DNA of 64,000 nt from Anaeramoeba flamelloides. Taxonomy: Eukaryota; Metamonada; Anaeramoebidae. The position numbers and the translations under genes were made by a program. Below are positions 35,981 to 47,672 of the stretch, piece by piece (positions within the stretch are counted from its first letter, which is position 1; each line of letters opens with the position of its first letter). The notes below the pieces were generated by a model. The model was not told the origin of the DNA, searched no databases, and saw only the letters and a list, made by a program, of their open reading frames with translations. The stretch spans positions 8,141,501 through 8,205,500 of the forward strand of contig JANTQA010000063.1 in the NCBI GenBank assembly GCA_027625915.1, in the 5' to 3' direction.

Positions 35981-36449
35981 TTAACTTTTTATCATAATTA
36001 AAATCAAAAGTAAAGAGAAAGAACAAAATAAATTGATTAACATATCAATACCATTGGAAATCTTTCATTTTAAACTTGATGAAATTTATGTAGATCCGTT
36101 TTGCTAAGTGGTATATATATATATATATACCCTTAAAATATTAGAATTCATTTTTATAAATCTTGAAAAATCAGTTGAATTATTCAGTATAATTTAATTT
36201 TTGATAGAATAATGCCTTTATGAAATTATTAATTAAAAAAAATGAGAAAAAAATTTTAATAAAATTTTATAAAAAATTATATTAATTGTCTATATAAATT
36301 ATTTTGGTTTTTATTTTCGAAGGTAGAATTTTTCTAAATATCTATTTTTAAAAAAAATAAATTACAATTTCTATTATTATTATTTTTCAAAAAAGCTTAT
36401 AGTCAGTATCCTAATTAATTTATTATTAAATTTTTCATCTAATTTTCCT
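35981..36449. other. 3' flank of the transporter gene
   Basis: AT-rich with an AT dinucleotide run at about 36112-36129. No gene or repeat family recognised. Confidence 0.45.
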
Positions 36450-39400
36450 CTATTTTTGGTTTGATTTAATTTCGCCTTCGTTTTCTAATTTATTATTATT
36501 ATTATTATTTGCAATACCATCATCAATATCTGTAAGATTTAATAATTCTTTTTCATCTTGCTCTCCATGCTCTTCTCTTTTTTTCCCCCAATTTTTTTTT
36601 AAAATAATAAAACTAGTTGGTGATACAATTAATAATTGAATAAGTGAACCAATGATGAACCATTTGAATGGGCTTGATAATGCTGAAATCGATAGCTGTG
36701 ATGTAATCATACTAAATATGGATTCAGTTAGTACTATTGTTGCATATAATGAACTTGTTTTTGTTGGGTATATATCAAATAAAAATGAAACTGTGGAATT
36801 TATTATAAATATTAAGAAAAAATTTAAAATTAATTCACAGACTAAAAACGCATAGAATGATCTTAAAAGGGATAACCCAAAGAAAAAGAAGGCAATTCCG
36901 AAACCAATGTTGCTAATGAAACCAACTATCAGTCTAGATCCAACACTGTTATATTTTTTATAGAAATAGTCGATTAATGGCCCAGAAAAAAATGCACCAA
37001 TTAAACCACCCACGCCATTTGGTATTAGAGATAGCCCCATAACTGTCTCACTGTAGTTGTAGTATTTGTCGACTATTAATGGAACAATTACTATTTGGAA
37101 GTTAATTAGCCCAACAGAAAATGCTTCAATCAGAATTGATAAGACTAATCGTTTTTTAAAATAATATTTCAAGGGGTAAACCCATGATGATACTAATTTT
37201 TTAAACTCGTATTTTCTTTTTGTTTTCTTTGTTTCTTTAAAGAAGAAAAAAGACACAATAATGGAATAACTTCCCAGAATTAAATATAATATAAATAGCC
37301 CTTTCCATGAATAAGAATTAACTAATAGGCCACCAATAGTTGGCGAAATCATAATAGTACATGTAATCGAAAATGATAAAGCAGATAATCCTAATCCTAC
37401 CTTTTCAGGTGGAAGTATTTCCTATTACATTTGTTAATATTAAATTTATTAGAATTAGATTATAGTTGAATTCTTTTTTAATTCTGTATATTATAAGAAA
37501 GGCTATCATTGCAATTTTTATTTATTTTTTCTTTTCTTTTTTTTTTTTTTTTTTTTGTAAAATTGCTGTTTGTTTTGTAAAAGATGGTGACAATAGCCAA
37601 ATAATTCGGTTTAGAAGAAAACAAAATAAAAAAAGCTTACAGATACACTGGCATATATTACAGAAATTTCTATTCATAAAAATTATATATGAAAAAAGAA
37701 TAATAAGTATTTTATAAAAGATAATGTTAATGTTAATTTAATAATTAGAATGATATTCCTTTATATGCAAAGAAAATTCCAAAAAAATATAGAAATGAAT
37801 TTATTCTTAAAGATTCTATTGTTACAATAAAATCTATTTTTTTTTTTTTTTTTTTGTAAAAATCCTATATGTTTTTTTTTTTCTGATAAAACATTTTTTT
37901 CTGTATTTTTATTTTTATTATTTGTTTTTAGCTAAAATTAAGGGTGAACAAGTTTAAAAAAAAAAACTAAAAGCCGAGAAGAATCAGTTTATCTCATTTT
38001 TTACGATATCACATAACATACTGATAAATTGCAATAAATATTTGGAAATTTTTACTTGATTTTCCTTTTTGGAATGATTATGCACAAGCTTTGAATAAAG
38101 CATTTTATGAAGTCAAGTGTTAAGAAACCCTCTAAAATTGGTTGTTCTTCAAAACATTCTTTTTACAGGACTGTTTGATAAGAAAGAGGTAAAAAGATTT
38201 GTAAAAATGGAAATTGAACTAAATTTTTTTTGAGATTTATTGGAATTTATCAGTAACAAGGGACAAGGAAAATTTTTTCAAAAAAAAATCTTTAAATTTT
38301 GTATTTTTGAAATACACTCAGATAATAAACGTTAAATTAGATAATAATTTTGAAAAAAGTTTTCAACTTTATTAGATATTAATGGGAATTGAAAAAAAAT
38401 GAAAATTTTCAGAAATATTTTTTTTCATTTTTAATTGTAAAATTTTTGAAATTTTTATTTGACTTAGTGGAGAGATTATTTGAATCTATTTTGTTAAAAG
38501 TCTAAAAAGAATCATATTTTTTCAATTTTGAAATAAAATAAAATATTTCTTTCAAAAGATATCATTAAATTAAATTGAAAAAATGTTTTTTTTTCTTTTT
38601 TTGGAATATTTTTTATCATTTTCGTTTTTTTTTTTTTCATTTTTGAGTTTTTATATATATTCCCGATTTTTTTCTGCAAATTGTTTTAACATTTATTCTT
38701 TTTTCATACTTAATGTTCAGCCTAAAGTTAATTCATTGTAACTTTTTTCAATAAAAAAATACCCCAAAAATAGGTGTTTTTTTCAAAAGTCGGTATTTTT
38801 GAAAAGGTGGGTATTCAAATCTTAATGAGTTTAATAGTTATCTTTTCTTAATTACATAAAATTATCATAACTTTGAAAAAAAATAATTTATAAAAAAAGT
38901 ATAACTGAAATTCAATATGCAGTTTTTGCTAACTTTAATTTTCAGAATTTATTTTTTTCCTTGTAGTGTCGCGAAAAAAAGAAAATTTTTCAATTTTTTT
39001 TACTTATTTTTCACTGATCAATAAAGATATCTGAAACTGAAATTACTAAAACTGGACTAGTACCTATTTTTAAAATCTTGAGGCCAATTTCACATAAATA
39101 GACAAACCAATAGCAAAAAAAAACTTGCAAAAAATTCAAATTTACGAATGTTTACAATTAAAATTCAAATTTAGAAAATTGAACATCGTTAAATTTTGGT
39201 TTTATCGTTGTGGTAAAAAAAGTGAAACAGGGAAAAAAGTGCTACACGGTTATTTTGATTTTGATTTTATTTTGGTTCTAAGAGTCAATCTAATTTTTGG
39301 ACTTGGTTTTTGTTTTAAAGTCAACAAAAAAGACGCTTTAAAAGATTTAAAAATGAGAACCTTTTACTATTATTTTACAGTTGTAAAATAATTTGGCATT

Positions 39401-39971
39401 ATTTTTATGAATAGCTGTATGGATTCTTATTTCACCCTTAGTTTTCAGGTACTTTTTAAACGAAAAATTTCCTCAAGTTAATTGTTTGAAAATGAAAAAA
39501 AAAAAAAGAAAAGAAATTAGTATAAAAAAAAAACAAAAAGAAATTCTTACCTCCACAAATAAAAAACCCTTGTATTACTCTTCCAACAATAAACATTTCG
39601 ATGCTCGTGGATAGCAAACAAATCAAACTTAGTACGAGATAAAAAAAAGAACAAGTAATTATGACTTTTCTTCGACCAAAGAAATCGCTACTTGGACCAA
39701 TAATAAGAGGAGAAAAGCCTACAACAATTTGATACAAACTAGTTGTTAAAATTGCGATATTCCAGCTTGTTGAAAAATATTTGTGGATGTTTGGTAGTGC
39801 AGGAAGATATGAAAAAAAATTGAAGACTGGTATAAAAAGAAGTGACATTAAGAGCAACAACACTGGTGGGAATCTACTTTTTGGTTTAGTGATTTCCGTT
39901 CCTTCTTTGGTTTCTTCTTTGGTTTTTTCTTTGGTTTCTAAAAGATCGTTTTTATCGTGAGATTCTGACAT
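36450..39971 (-). CDS. Major facilitator superfamily transporter, three exons, 473 aa
   Basis: Exon 1 is 39971-39551 (ATG, MSESHDKNDLLETKEK), ending GFFICG plus one base at a GTAAGA donor. Exon 2 is only 29 nt, 37669-37641, between an AG acceptor and a GTAAGC donor. It restores phase and gives GEISVIYASVS. Exon 3 is 37421-36450, beginning EILPPEKVGLGLSAL. The joined junction GEISVIYASVSEILPPEKVGLG is what a major facilitator protein has between helices 4 and 5. MFS motif A is present at residues 92-102 (GPSSDFFGRRK). A motif-C-like SPTIGGLL follows exon 3's start. The length and roughly 12 hydrophobic segments fit the drug:H+ antiporter (DHA1) type; substrate unknown. Both tails are hydrophilic and cytosolic; the C-terminus has an Asn run. 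Introns are 1881 and 219 nt. Confidence 0.88.
38021..38253. mobile_element. Family M MITE, 233 bp, inside the transporter intron
   Basis: TA at 38019-38020 and 38254-38255. Ends CTGATAAATTGCAATAAATA and, inverted, CTGATAAATTCCAATAAAT. Same length as the copy at 16273-16505 and closely similar through the interior (TTTACTTGATTTTCCTTTT, GTCAAGTGTTAAGAAAC). Confidence 0.82.
39207..39260. repeat. Single family F end inside the transporter intron
   Basis: GGTAAAAAAAGTGAAACAGG, then GAAAAAAGTGCTACACGG, matches the F termini at 57284 and 60017. I could not find the partner end, so this is a truncated copy or a solo end. Confidence 0.4.
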
Positions 39972-40684
39972 TAAGGGTTCGTATGAAAAAGAAGCAAATT
40001 CAAAAAAAATAAAATCTCACCAAAAGTCAAATTTTTCAAAAGTTTGATTTCATCCATTTAAATCTCAATAAAAATTACAATCTAACAAATTTATATTGAG
40101 AATAGTCACTGTTTTTCAAGAAGAGAATAACAAAATTAAGACAGAAGGTGACGTATTTAAAAGTAACAAATCTTAAAAAAGAAATATTTGGCAAAGTGAT
40201 CGATTATTTGAATTATTTGATCTGTGAAGCGGATAAGTTCTAATAACATTACCTTTATGAAGCGACTTTATTGAAATAGTTAAGGGAAAAGTAACTCTAA
40301 TTTGTTTTTTACCCAAAGGATCTTGAGTTATTTATTAAATAAGGAACTGTTAATTGTAAAATAAAAGTATCAAAAGTTACATTCAACGATCCAAAAAAAT
40401 ATATTATGATGAATTAATACAAAACACCAACAAACCCAATTACAACTAGGAAAGTATAATACAACCTCACTAATGAATAAACAATTATGAATGTTGATCT
40501 TTGATAAAAATTTTTAAACAGTCATCATATTTTGAAAACAGTTGAACTTTTAAACCTTATTTTGAAGGAACAAATGAAAATTTTATTCTATTTATTTGTC
40601 ATCAAATATTCGAAAAGCTTTGAGAGTCAAACACGTTTATCGACTTTAGAGAAATTAGCTCACATATTTAAAAAGAGTATATTT
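39972..40684. other. Upstream flank of the transporter gene
   Basis: AT-rich with no coding signal; presumed to hold the promoter for the minus-strand transporter. Confidence 0.4.
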
Positions 40685-41037
40685 TTTGAATTAAATTTTC
40701 CATAAAAAGATCTGATCTTTTTTTGTGGAGTTTTTGGATCTAATTAGAAAAAAGAAAAATTTAAAAAACATTTTTATTTTAAGGTAATCTCACTTTTAGT
40801 AATTTGTGAGAGTTTTGTTGTGCAAACAACAGTTCAATTTTTTATCTTTTTTGATATATACAAGAAAAATAAATTGAATCCTTAGAGATCTGAAAAAAAT
40901 TAATCTTTTTTTTTAATTTCAAAGATTTATTAAATTGTTTGAAATTTAAATGATTCATTAATATTCTTTTTCACTTATCAAGTTTTGTGTTTAACAAAAT
41001 CTTTTTATTAGAATTTGTATCTTGATACTGATAAATT

Positions 41038-41260
41038 CAAAGAAATATCTGAAAAATTTTAATTCATTTTCCATATGATAAATTTTTTTTAACAAGTTTT
41101 GAATCAACCCATTATAAATGTTTAAATGTGAAGAAACTTTGTAAAATTTGCTTGAATTCCAAAAGATTCTTTCTCTTGAGTTGTTTTATTTGTTGAGTTA
41201 ATTGATTTCAAAAATGGAAATTGAACTAAGAATTTAATACAATAAATTTGAATTTATCAG
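41038..41260. mobile_element. Family M MITE, 223 bp, nested in an L repeat
   Basis: Starts CTGATAAATTCAAAGAAAT after TA and ends TGAATTTATCAG. More diverged than the other two M copies. The uninterrupted L copy near 18060 lacks it at the corresponding site. Confidence 0.7.
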
Positions 41261-41289
41261 TTTTGTCTATTTATTACATTTTTTTGTTT

Positions 41290-41782
41290 TAGAGTAGTGA
41301 AAAAAATACCGGACATGAAAAAAATCCCGGACAAGATTTTTAATTGTGAATATTAGTAAAATTATTGTGTAATTTCATTTATTTACAATCAAATTCCTTT
41401 TTTTAAGAATCGAACTTTTTCAATTATAACTCCCACACTTATTAGAATGATGATTAATGAAATCACACTTGTTCAAAAACACCATTCAATCAATCAAAAA
41501 ACAAGAAGAAAAATTATCATTTTCCAAACTCTAGTAAACCTCAATAAAACTGGATTATTTTTCAAAAAAAAAGTTGATCAACATATGGCTATCAAGCAAT
41601 TACTGAGTATTCTATAGACACCTTACTTTGGTGGACTTTAGGTAGGTTTATTACTAATCTCATAAAAAAATTGGTTATTTATAATAAGGATTTGATTGAA
41701 ATTAGACAAAAATTTTACTAATACCCACAATTAAAAATCTTGTCCGGGATTTTTTTCATGTCCGGTATTTTTTTCCCTACTA
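41290..41782. mobile_element. Family C MITE, about 493 bp, best-preserved copy
   Basis: Ends are near-perfect mirror images: AGTAGTGAAAAAAATACCGG, ACATGAAAAAAATCCCGGAC and AAGATTTTTAATTGTG at the left, with the same words inverted at the right. TA lies at both borders. Best arm match of the five C copies, so it is probably the youngest. Confidence 0.87.
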
Positions 41783-41813
41783 TAATTATTAATTTGAAAA
41801 TATATAAGGATGA

Positions 41814-42223
41814 TCTAAAATAAAGCTATCATGAGGGGCAAGTGTGTGTCAAAAAAAGGTTGTCAAATAATCTTTATCACTTTAGGTATAGAAGAACTAT
41901 AAAATTTCGATTTTTTAGAAAATTGAAAGTTGAATGATCAGAATATTAATTGTAAATTGATAATGAAAAGTATTAACTCTTTCCTTTTTGTTCTAACCCA
42001 AATATTATCTTGTTTCCAATAAAATTCTCCCAAAAAATCGATTTCGAACAAAAAGGGATTGGGTTTAAGTTTTCAGTACCAATTTACAATTAAGAATCTT
42101 ATCCAGTAGATTTTAAATTCCTAAAAAATTGAAATTTAATTGTTTATCTGTATAAGAAGTGATAAAGATTATATTACAACCTTTTTTTGACTCATACCCC
42201 CCCCCCGTGGTTGCTTTATTTTA
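41814..42223. mobile_element. Family K MITE, about 410 bp
   Basis: Ends CTAAAATAAAGCTATCATGA and, inverted, CTAAAATAAAGCAACCACG. The arms then share GTCAAAAAAAGGTTGT and AATAATCTTTATCAC-like words, about 75-100 bp of inverted repeat in all. TA occurs in both terminal words. The right arm holds a run of nine C at about 42202. Only copy seen. Confidence 0.75.
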
Positions 42224-42902
42224 GTAAATATTAGAAAGTTGAGAAATAATAGAAAAATATATTGAGGCAATTTTAATCTTTGGGTTTTTACCAATTAATC
42301 ACTGCATAATTAAGATTGGGTTATTACTTATTAATTTTGAAATAATCAAAAAAAAAATGTATTTTTTATATTGTAAAGTTAAAATTTTTAGGTTTTGAAA
42401 AAGGATTATGGTAGGATTTTAATTTTATTAGTTTGGCTGTTTTTTACCAGATTTTTTTATCCAATGTAAAGAAAAAATTAATAATATTTGTTTTTGAAAA
42501 GAAAAGAAAAAAAAAATGATATTTTTTCAATTTTATCATTATTATTGTATTTTTTTTTTAACAAAATTGGTAGATTTTAAAAGACAAAGTTATTCCTAAA
42601 CTTAATGATTTTATTCTTAAAGTATATTTTAGTAAACTTCACCATAATACAATATGATTACCTTCTTCTTTGAAAAAAAAAATATTTTTTTAATAATAAT
42701 TCGTTGATATATGGGTTTTTTGATTTTTTTGAAAAATATGAAAAAATGGATCAAACTTTAGAAAAAAATTTAAATCATTATAATAAAAAATTACATAAAA
42801 AGTAAATCTGATAAATTAATAATAAGTTTTTTACTTTTTTTTTCAATTTCAAGATGTAATTTTTTTAATCATGCTTCTAAATTTATAAGAATATAAATCT
42901 AT

Positions 42903-44401
42903 ATCCCTTAACACCCCGGATTTGCCTAAATTTCATCAAGTTTTTTACAAAAGATTTCAAATGATATTGGTGTACTAATATATTTATTTTCATATTTGTC
43001 ATTAACCCAGATTTGAATTATATTAAAAAGTCAAAATGGTTTAATAATAAAAACGTTATGTTATTGATTTTTTTATGAAATTGTAAAAAAAAAATTAATT
43101 ATTCATTTTTACATTTTTTTTCAAGATTTTTATTTTAATTTTAATTTTTTAAATCGGATTTTTATTATAGTAAATAGTAATTCAAACCCCAAAACATTGA
43201 TTTATTAATAATAATAAATAAACAACATTGTTAATTTTATGATAAAAAAAAATAAAGAAATAAATGAATTACTGAAATAATTTCATTTCTTTTTTTTTTT
43301 TTAGAGAAAATTTCGTTAAATATCCAATCAAGGGGAAAATTAACTTCCTTTCTTTAGGCCAAATTTTAAATTTTAATCTAAATAATTTTCTAAAAATTTT
43401 ATTTAAGTAATAGAAAATAACTTGAAAAAACAAAAAAAAAAAAATTGTAAAATAATTTCATTTATTAAATTGGAATTAAATATATATAAACTTTCAAATA
43501 GATAAAATAATCAAACCTAAATTTTAAAAAAAAATAAACAATAATTATCAAATATTATTCAAAGATAATAAAATAATCTTCATAACCAATTTTTTTTTTT
43601 TTGAAATTTTGTTATTGGTAAAAATTTGAATAATATATTTGTGAAACTTGAATTTTGCCTTTCTAAATTAATTCAGATCTTGTAAAATAATTTTTGATAT
43701 ATGGTCTCTCATTCAATAATATTGATTATTTTATGTCTAGATTCCAAAAAATTAAAATGAAAAAATAGTAAAAATTAAAACTAAAATCAAATATAAATCT
43801 GACTCGAACTATTGGCCAAATCATTCAAATTTGAAAAAAAATCTGTGTTGAAAAAATTTCTAAATTTTACAATAAAAAAAAATATTATTTTTTTCAAATT
43901 TAATGTAAATTTTTCTGTATATTTTCAAATTATTTAGAATCAAATATAGATATTGATATTGAATGGTAATCTGTAGATAAAATAAATTTTAAATGTGATG
44001 TCCAAATAACTTTTGTAATGAATATATTATGTAATCAAGTATTTTAGGCAATTTTGGGGTGTAAAGGGCCCACAAAAAAATTCCAGTAAAGTATGATATG
44101 TTTTAAACATTAAAAATAAGAGGTTTTTGATGGGTAGACAAACTTTTCAAAAAAAAAAAAAAAATTTTTTTGACAAAATTTGAAAAAATAAAAAAATTAC
44201 AATAAATAAAAAAAATTTCAAATGTTGAATTTTTTTTTCAAGTTATTTTTCTATTGTAAGTAACTATATTATTTTCAATTATAAATTTTCCTTCTAAGAA
44301 AATTGTTTATAAATTCTATATCTTATAATCCTTTGATAACATTTCAAAAGAAAAATTTTGTTTAAAATGTTTTTAGTATATTTGGGGTGCTAAGGGATAT
44401 T
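42903..44401. mobile_element. Element I, about 1.2-1.5 kb with a repeated right end
   Basis: The left end ATCCCTTAACACCCCGGATT then TGCCTAAATTTC is matched, inverted, by TTTAGGCAATTTTGGGGTGT and AAAGGGC ending near 44071. It is matched again by TTTTTAGTATATTTGGGGTG and CTAAGGGATA ending near 44401. The unit is therefore 42903-44071 or extends to 44401 with one end duplicated. No readable transposase frame remains. No second copy was seen here. Confidence 0.5.
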
Positions 44402-44817
44402 TAGGAAAGGATTGAAAATTTACTTTGAAATGGACTTTAAAATTTTTCGAACAAAAATACTTTTAATAAATGTACTAAAATGTATCTGTTTTTTTTTTTT
44501 TTGGAATTTACTCATAATCCTATTTTCAAATAGGAAAGATAATTTTTAAAACAGTTAACACAATATTTTTTTTTTTAAATTAATAAATAAAGTGGCTATT
44601 TTTTGCTCATTATATCCCCAATAGATTCTTTCATAAAAAAAATTCTACAATCCCAAAACAATTTATCTTTATTCAATCAATTAGTTTTCAAGAGAAAAAA
44701 TTCATATTAAAAATTTTTATCAAAAAAGTATCTAAAAAACTTTATTGTTTTAAGGGTTTCAGAAGGGGAAAATGTTTTTCCAAAAAAAAAATAGAGAAAA
44801 TACCCCCCCCCCTAATT
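44402..44817. other. AT-rich spacer with a C-run
   Basis: No gene or shared repeat recognised; ends with a run of ten C near 44804-44813. Confidence 0.4.
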
Positions 44818-45207
44818 GTGGTGGGGAAATTCAATTCAAGAAAAAACCAAAAGAATCGAAAACAAAATAAAACAAAGTCAAATCCACAACTCCTTTGTGA
44901 GAATTGTGAAGAAATATGGAAAGAAGGTAACAATTCAATGTATCCAATGATCAAAACTCATAGACAAAAAATTTCCCCTAAAATTTTGGGTTATTTTTTG
45001 AAAGTGTTTGAAACGGAAGTGTTCTTAAGGTTAGAAAATTGTGATTATCGTTCTTATTCCTTTTCATATTTCTTAATAAAGTTATCAAGTGTTTTATCTC
45101 AATTATTTTTTTGTTCATTTTCCCAAAAAAATATGCCAGAAAATTATTTTTTGATCCAAATTGTGGAATATTTTTTAGATCATTCATTTACATATTTTGT
45201 GAGATAG
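44818..45207 (+). CDS. Candidate 129-codon frame, function unknown
   Basis: Longest non-repeat frame between the transporter and the VASt gene. It opens at a GTG-GTG without an ATG; the first ATG is about 40 codons in (MYPMIKTHRQKISPK). It contains LLCENCEEIWKEG and an aromatic, hydrophobic C-terminal half. Composition is more protein-like than random AT frames but no family is recognised and no confirming splice partner was found. Could be a terminal exon, a remnant or chance. Confidence 0.25.
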   Translation: MVGKFNSRKNQKNRKQNKTKSNPQLLCENCEEIWKEGNNSMYPMIKTHRQKISPKILGYFLKVFETEVFLRLENCDYRSYSFSYFLIKLSSVLSQLFFCSFSQKNMPENYFLIQIVEYFLDHSFTYFVR

Positions 45208-45370
45208 AAACAAATTGTAGAGAGACTATTTGGTGAATTGTAAACTTTTTCGTTAAAAAAAAAGGAAGATTATTTACAAAACAGCGATAATACGGTCTTT
45301 TTTGTTTTGATTTGGAAATAATCTCATTTTTATGTGATGAGTTTGACCTGGAAGAACGAAAAATATGATA

Positions 45371-45566
45371 CAGTCAGTTTCACTTTTAAGGCACAAACTT
45401 TCAACATAATTTAAGGCGCAAAAAAATCTCAAATTAAGGCACATTTTTTGGAATTTTAATTTTCACCCAATCTTTTACTAGAATTTGAATTTTGTGCCTT
45501 AATTTGATGTTTTTTTTGTGCATTAAATTTTGTAGAAAGTTTTTGTCTTAAAAGTGAAACTGGCTG
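45371..45566. mobile_element. Family B MITE, 196 bp
   Basis: TA at 45369-45370 and 45567-45568. Starts CAGTCAGTTTCACTTTTAAG and ends with the inverted arm finishing CTGGCTG, one change from CTGACTG. A short loop separates arms of about 80 bp. Confidence 0.85.
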
Positions 45567-46899
45567 TATTGTTCTAAATGATATTAAGGATTTTGAAGAA
45601 CAACAATGATTAATATCATCTTAGGACTATAAAAATCTCATACTTGGAGTCTGGAAGAGGATCCTAGACAGGGAAATAATAATCCTGTGACTGTTGGACC
45701 AATGAAACAATATGAGATGTTATTTATTTTTTCAACTCATTATCTAAAACAATAAAAAACCAACAAAAGATAACAAAATAACTAATTTGTTATTTTTTAA
45801 GGATACTTTAAAGAATTTGTTTTTTAAAAGAATCTTTTCATTTTCCCAATGGAACTATAAAGCAATTAAAGTTAAAGGTTACATATTAAATTTTCTCCAT
45901 TAAGGATAAAACTTAGTTTAAAATCACAGAGACAAACTAGATTGCCAAACTTTTTAATGAGTTTCTATCTCCCCTTTTATTTCACGTATGTTAAAAAACA
46001 TATTTAGCCTATCAAATATAAAACCTACATATATTGTGTGTTCTTAAAAGTAACTGATTTTGAGCATTTCACTCCGAAATTTCTTGACTTGACTATTTAA
46101 AAATATTTTTTTTTTTTTATTCAAATTTCAAAAATGTAAATTTCTTTTTTTTCTCCTTTGAAAATCTTTTATTAATGGTTTTTTTTCTCTCTTTCTTCTT
46201 AGAAAAAAGATATCAAACTTTTTTTATTTTTTTAAAAATGTTATTGATTTCTTTCGAACCAAAACTAAAAAAGCTGTTAGGTTTTAGGCATTGGTTTCAA
46301 CAAAGGCAAGAGAATTCATTCAATTTTCAACATTTAAGGGAAAATAGAAGGATTTTTTTTTAATTGTCGTCTATTGATTCAATAATTACTCGACTTGAAC
46401 CAAATTAATTTTACAATGTCCTAATTCCTTGAGCACAGGGATCTTTTTGGATTTATGAGATTAGGGTGTCGTAAAAAAATTTGTTTAAACTCTCCTAAAA
46501 TAACTTTAAATAACATTTTTCAAGTTGAATTTATTTGTAAAATGCTTCCGATTTCACTTTGTTTGAATTGGAAATAATATCAGAAAATTTTCAAACTTTG
46601 CCTAATTACTAAAAGATTTTGAAAAATCTTTCCACTGTGTCTACAATACTATCCTAAACTTTTGAATGTTCTAGTCTCTTTCTCATCGGTATTTAAGACG
46701 AATTATATAGTTAATTTTTTACAAATAAGAAGTTTGAGTTTAAAAAAAAATAAACTAAAATTCAAAATAAATGGTCCACCTTATATTTCAATTTTGAATT
46801 TCTTTTGTATCGTTTTGAAGTTTTTCCTCTCACAATGAAAAGTTTGCAAATAAATCATTTTTTTCTCTTTTTTATTTTTTCAAAAGTGTTTTTGTTAAA
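45567..46899. other. Intergenic sequence, no supported gene
   Basis: A 62-codon plus frame at 46175-46363 (Phe/Leu-rich start, basic end) is not convincing. No shared repeat seen. Confidence 0.4.
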
Positions 46900-47030
46900 A
46901 TGGAAAATGAAAATGAAAAAATTTGAAAGAAGTAACAGATGAATTAATGGAAAAATTGGTTTCAAATATGACAAAGAGATTAGATTTAGTTATTCAAAGG
47001 GAAGGAGAATCGATAAATGGGTTTTATTAA
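46900..47030 (+). pseudogene. Possible remnant of a small gene or exon
   Basis: An ATG at 46900 opens MENENEKI and then stops. Two bases out of phase the sequence reads KEVTDELMEKLVSNMTKRLDL followed by VIQREGESINGFY and a stop, which looks like ordinary helical protein and not random AT sequence. It could be a frameshifted host gene remnant or the start of an unseen spliced gene. Evidence is composition only. Confidence 0.2.
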
Positions 47031-47672
47031 TTGTTAAAAAAATTTTTTTTTCATGTAATGCTTCATTCAAAATAAATTTCCCAATTTTTTTTAAAATTTT
47101 TTTTTAACTTTTTTATTTTATTTTTTGAAGAAAAACAAATACCCCTGGAGTAGTGAACCAAATACTAAAATAAAAATTTTGATATTATAATAGATAACTA
47201 CAAGTATTAAAAATATTTTTCTTTAAATTTTGATTTTTGATGGACCAATTATTTTGAATGATAGTTTACATTGCTCCCTTATTAAAATAATTTTTTCTGT
47301 GATCTATGCATTTTTATTCATGATTTCTTCAAATTTTGAATGATTAAAAAAGTAGTGAAGTGTCCCAAACAAGCACCTACTCTTTAGGTGGTAATTTCAA
47401 ATAATATTAAATCATGATAAAGCTTTTCAACAGCTAATAGTTTGAAATTGAATTTTTAAAAGAAGTTGATTGCCTTTTTAAACTATTTAACAAGTTGTAA
47501 ACAAAAGAAATATTGAGACTTTAAAAATGCTTGACCCTGTTCGAAAAATCCACATATTGGATCAAATGAGTTTACAAGATTTATTTTTTACTTTTTTTTT
47601 CTTGGATTTCTTTTTTGATTCAAAACAAGCCGTTCATAATCCGTTAATTATAAAATTAAAAAAAAAATACAA
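47031..47672. other. Upstream flank of the VASt gene
   Basis: AT-rich with no coding signal. The A-rich stretch just before 47673 is typical of protist start contexts. Confidence 0.4.

Larger units (their letters stand above)
40685..42900. repeat. Family L repeat split by three MITE insertions
   Basis: Aligns in order with 17735-18840 in three or four blocks. The gaps are exactly the elements at 41038-41260 (M), 41290-41782 (C) and 41814-42223 (K). Subtracting them leaves about 1.1 kb, the size of the uninterrupted copy. No coding frame. Confidence 0.6.
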
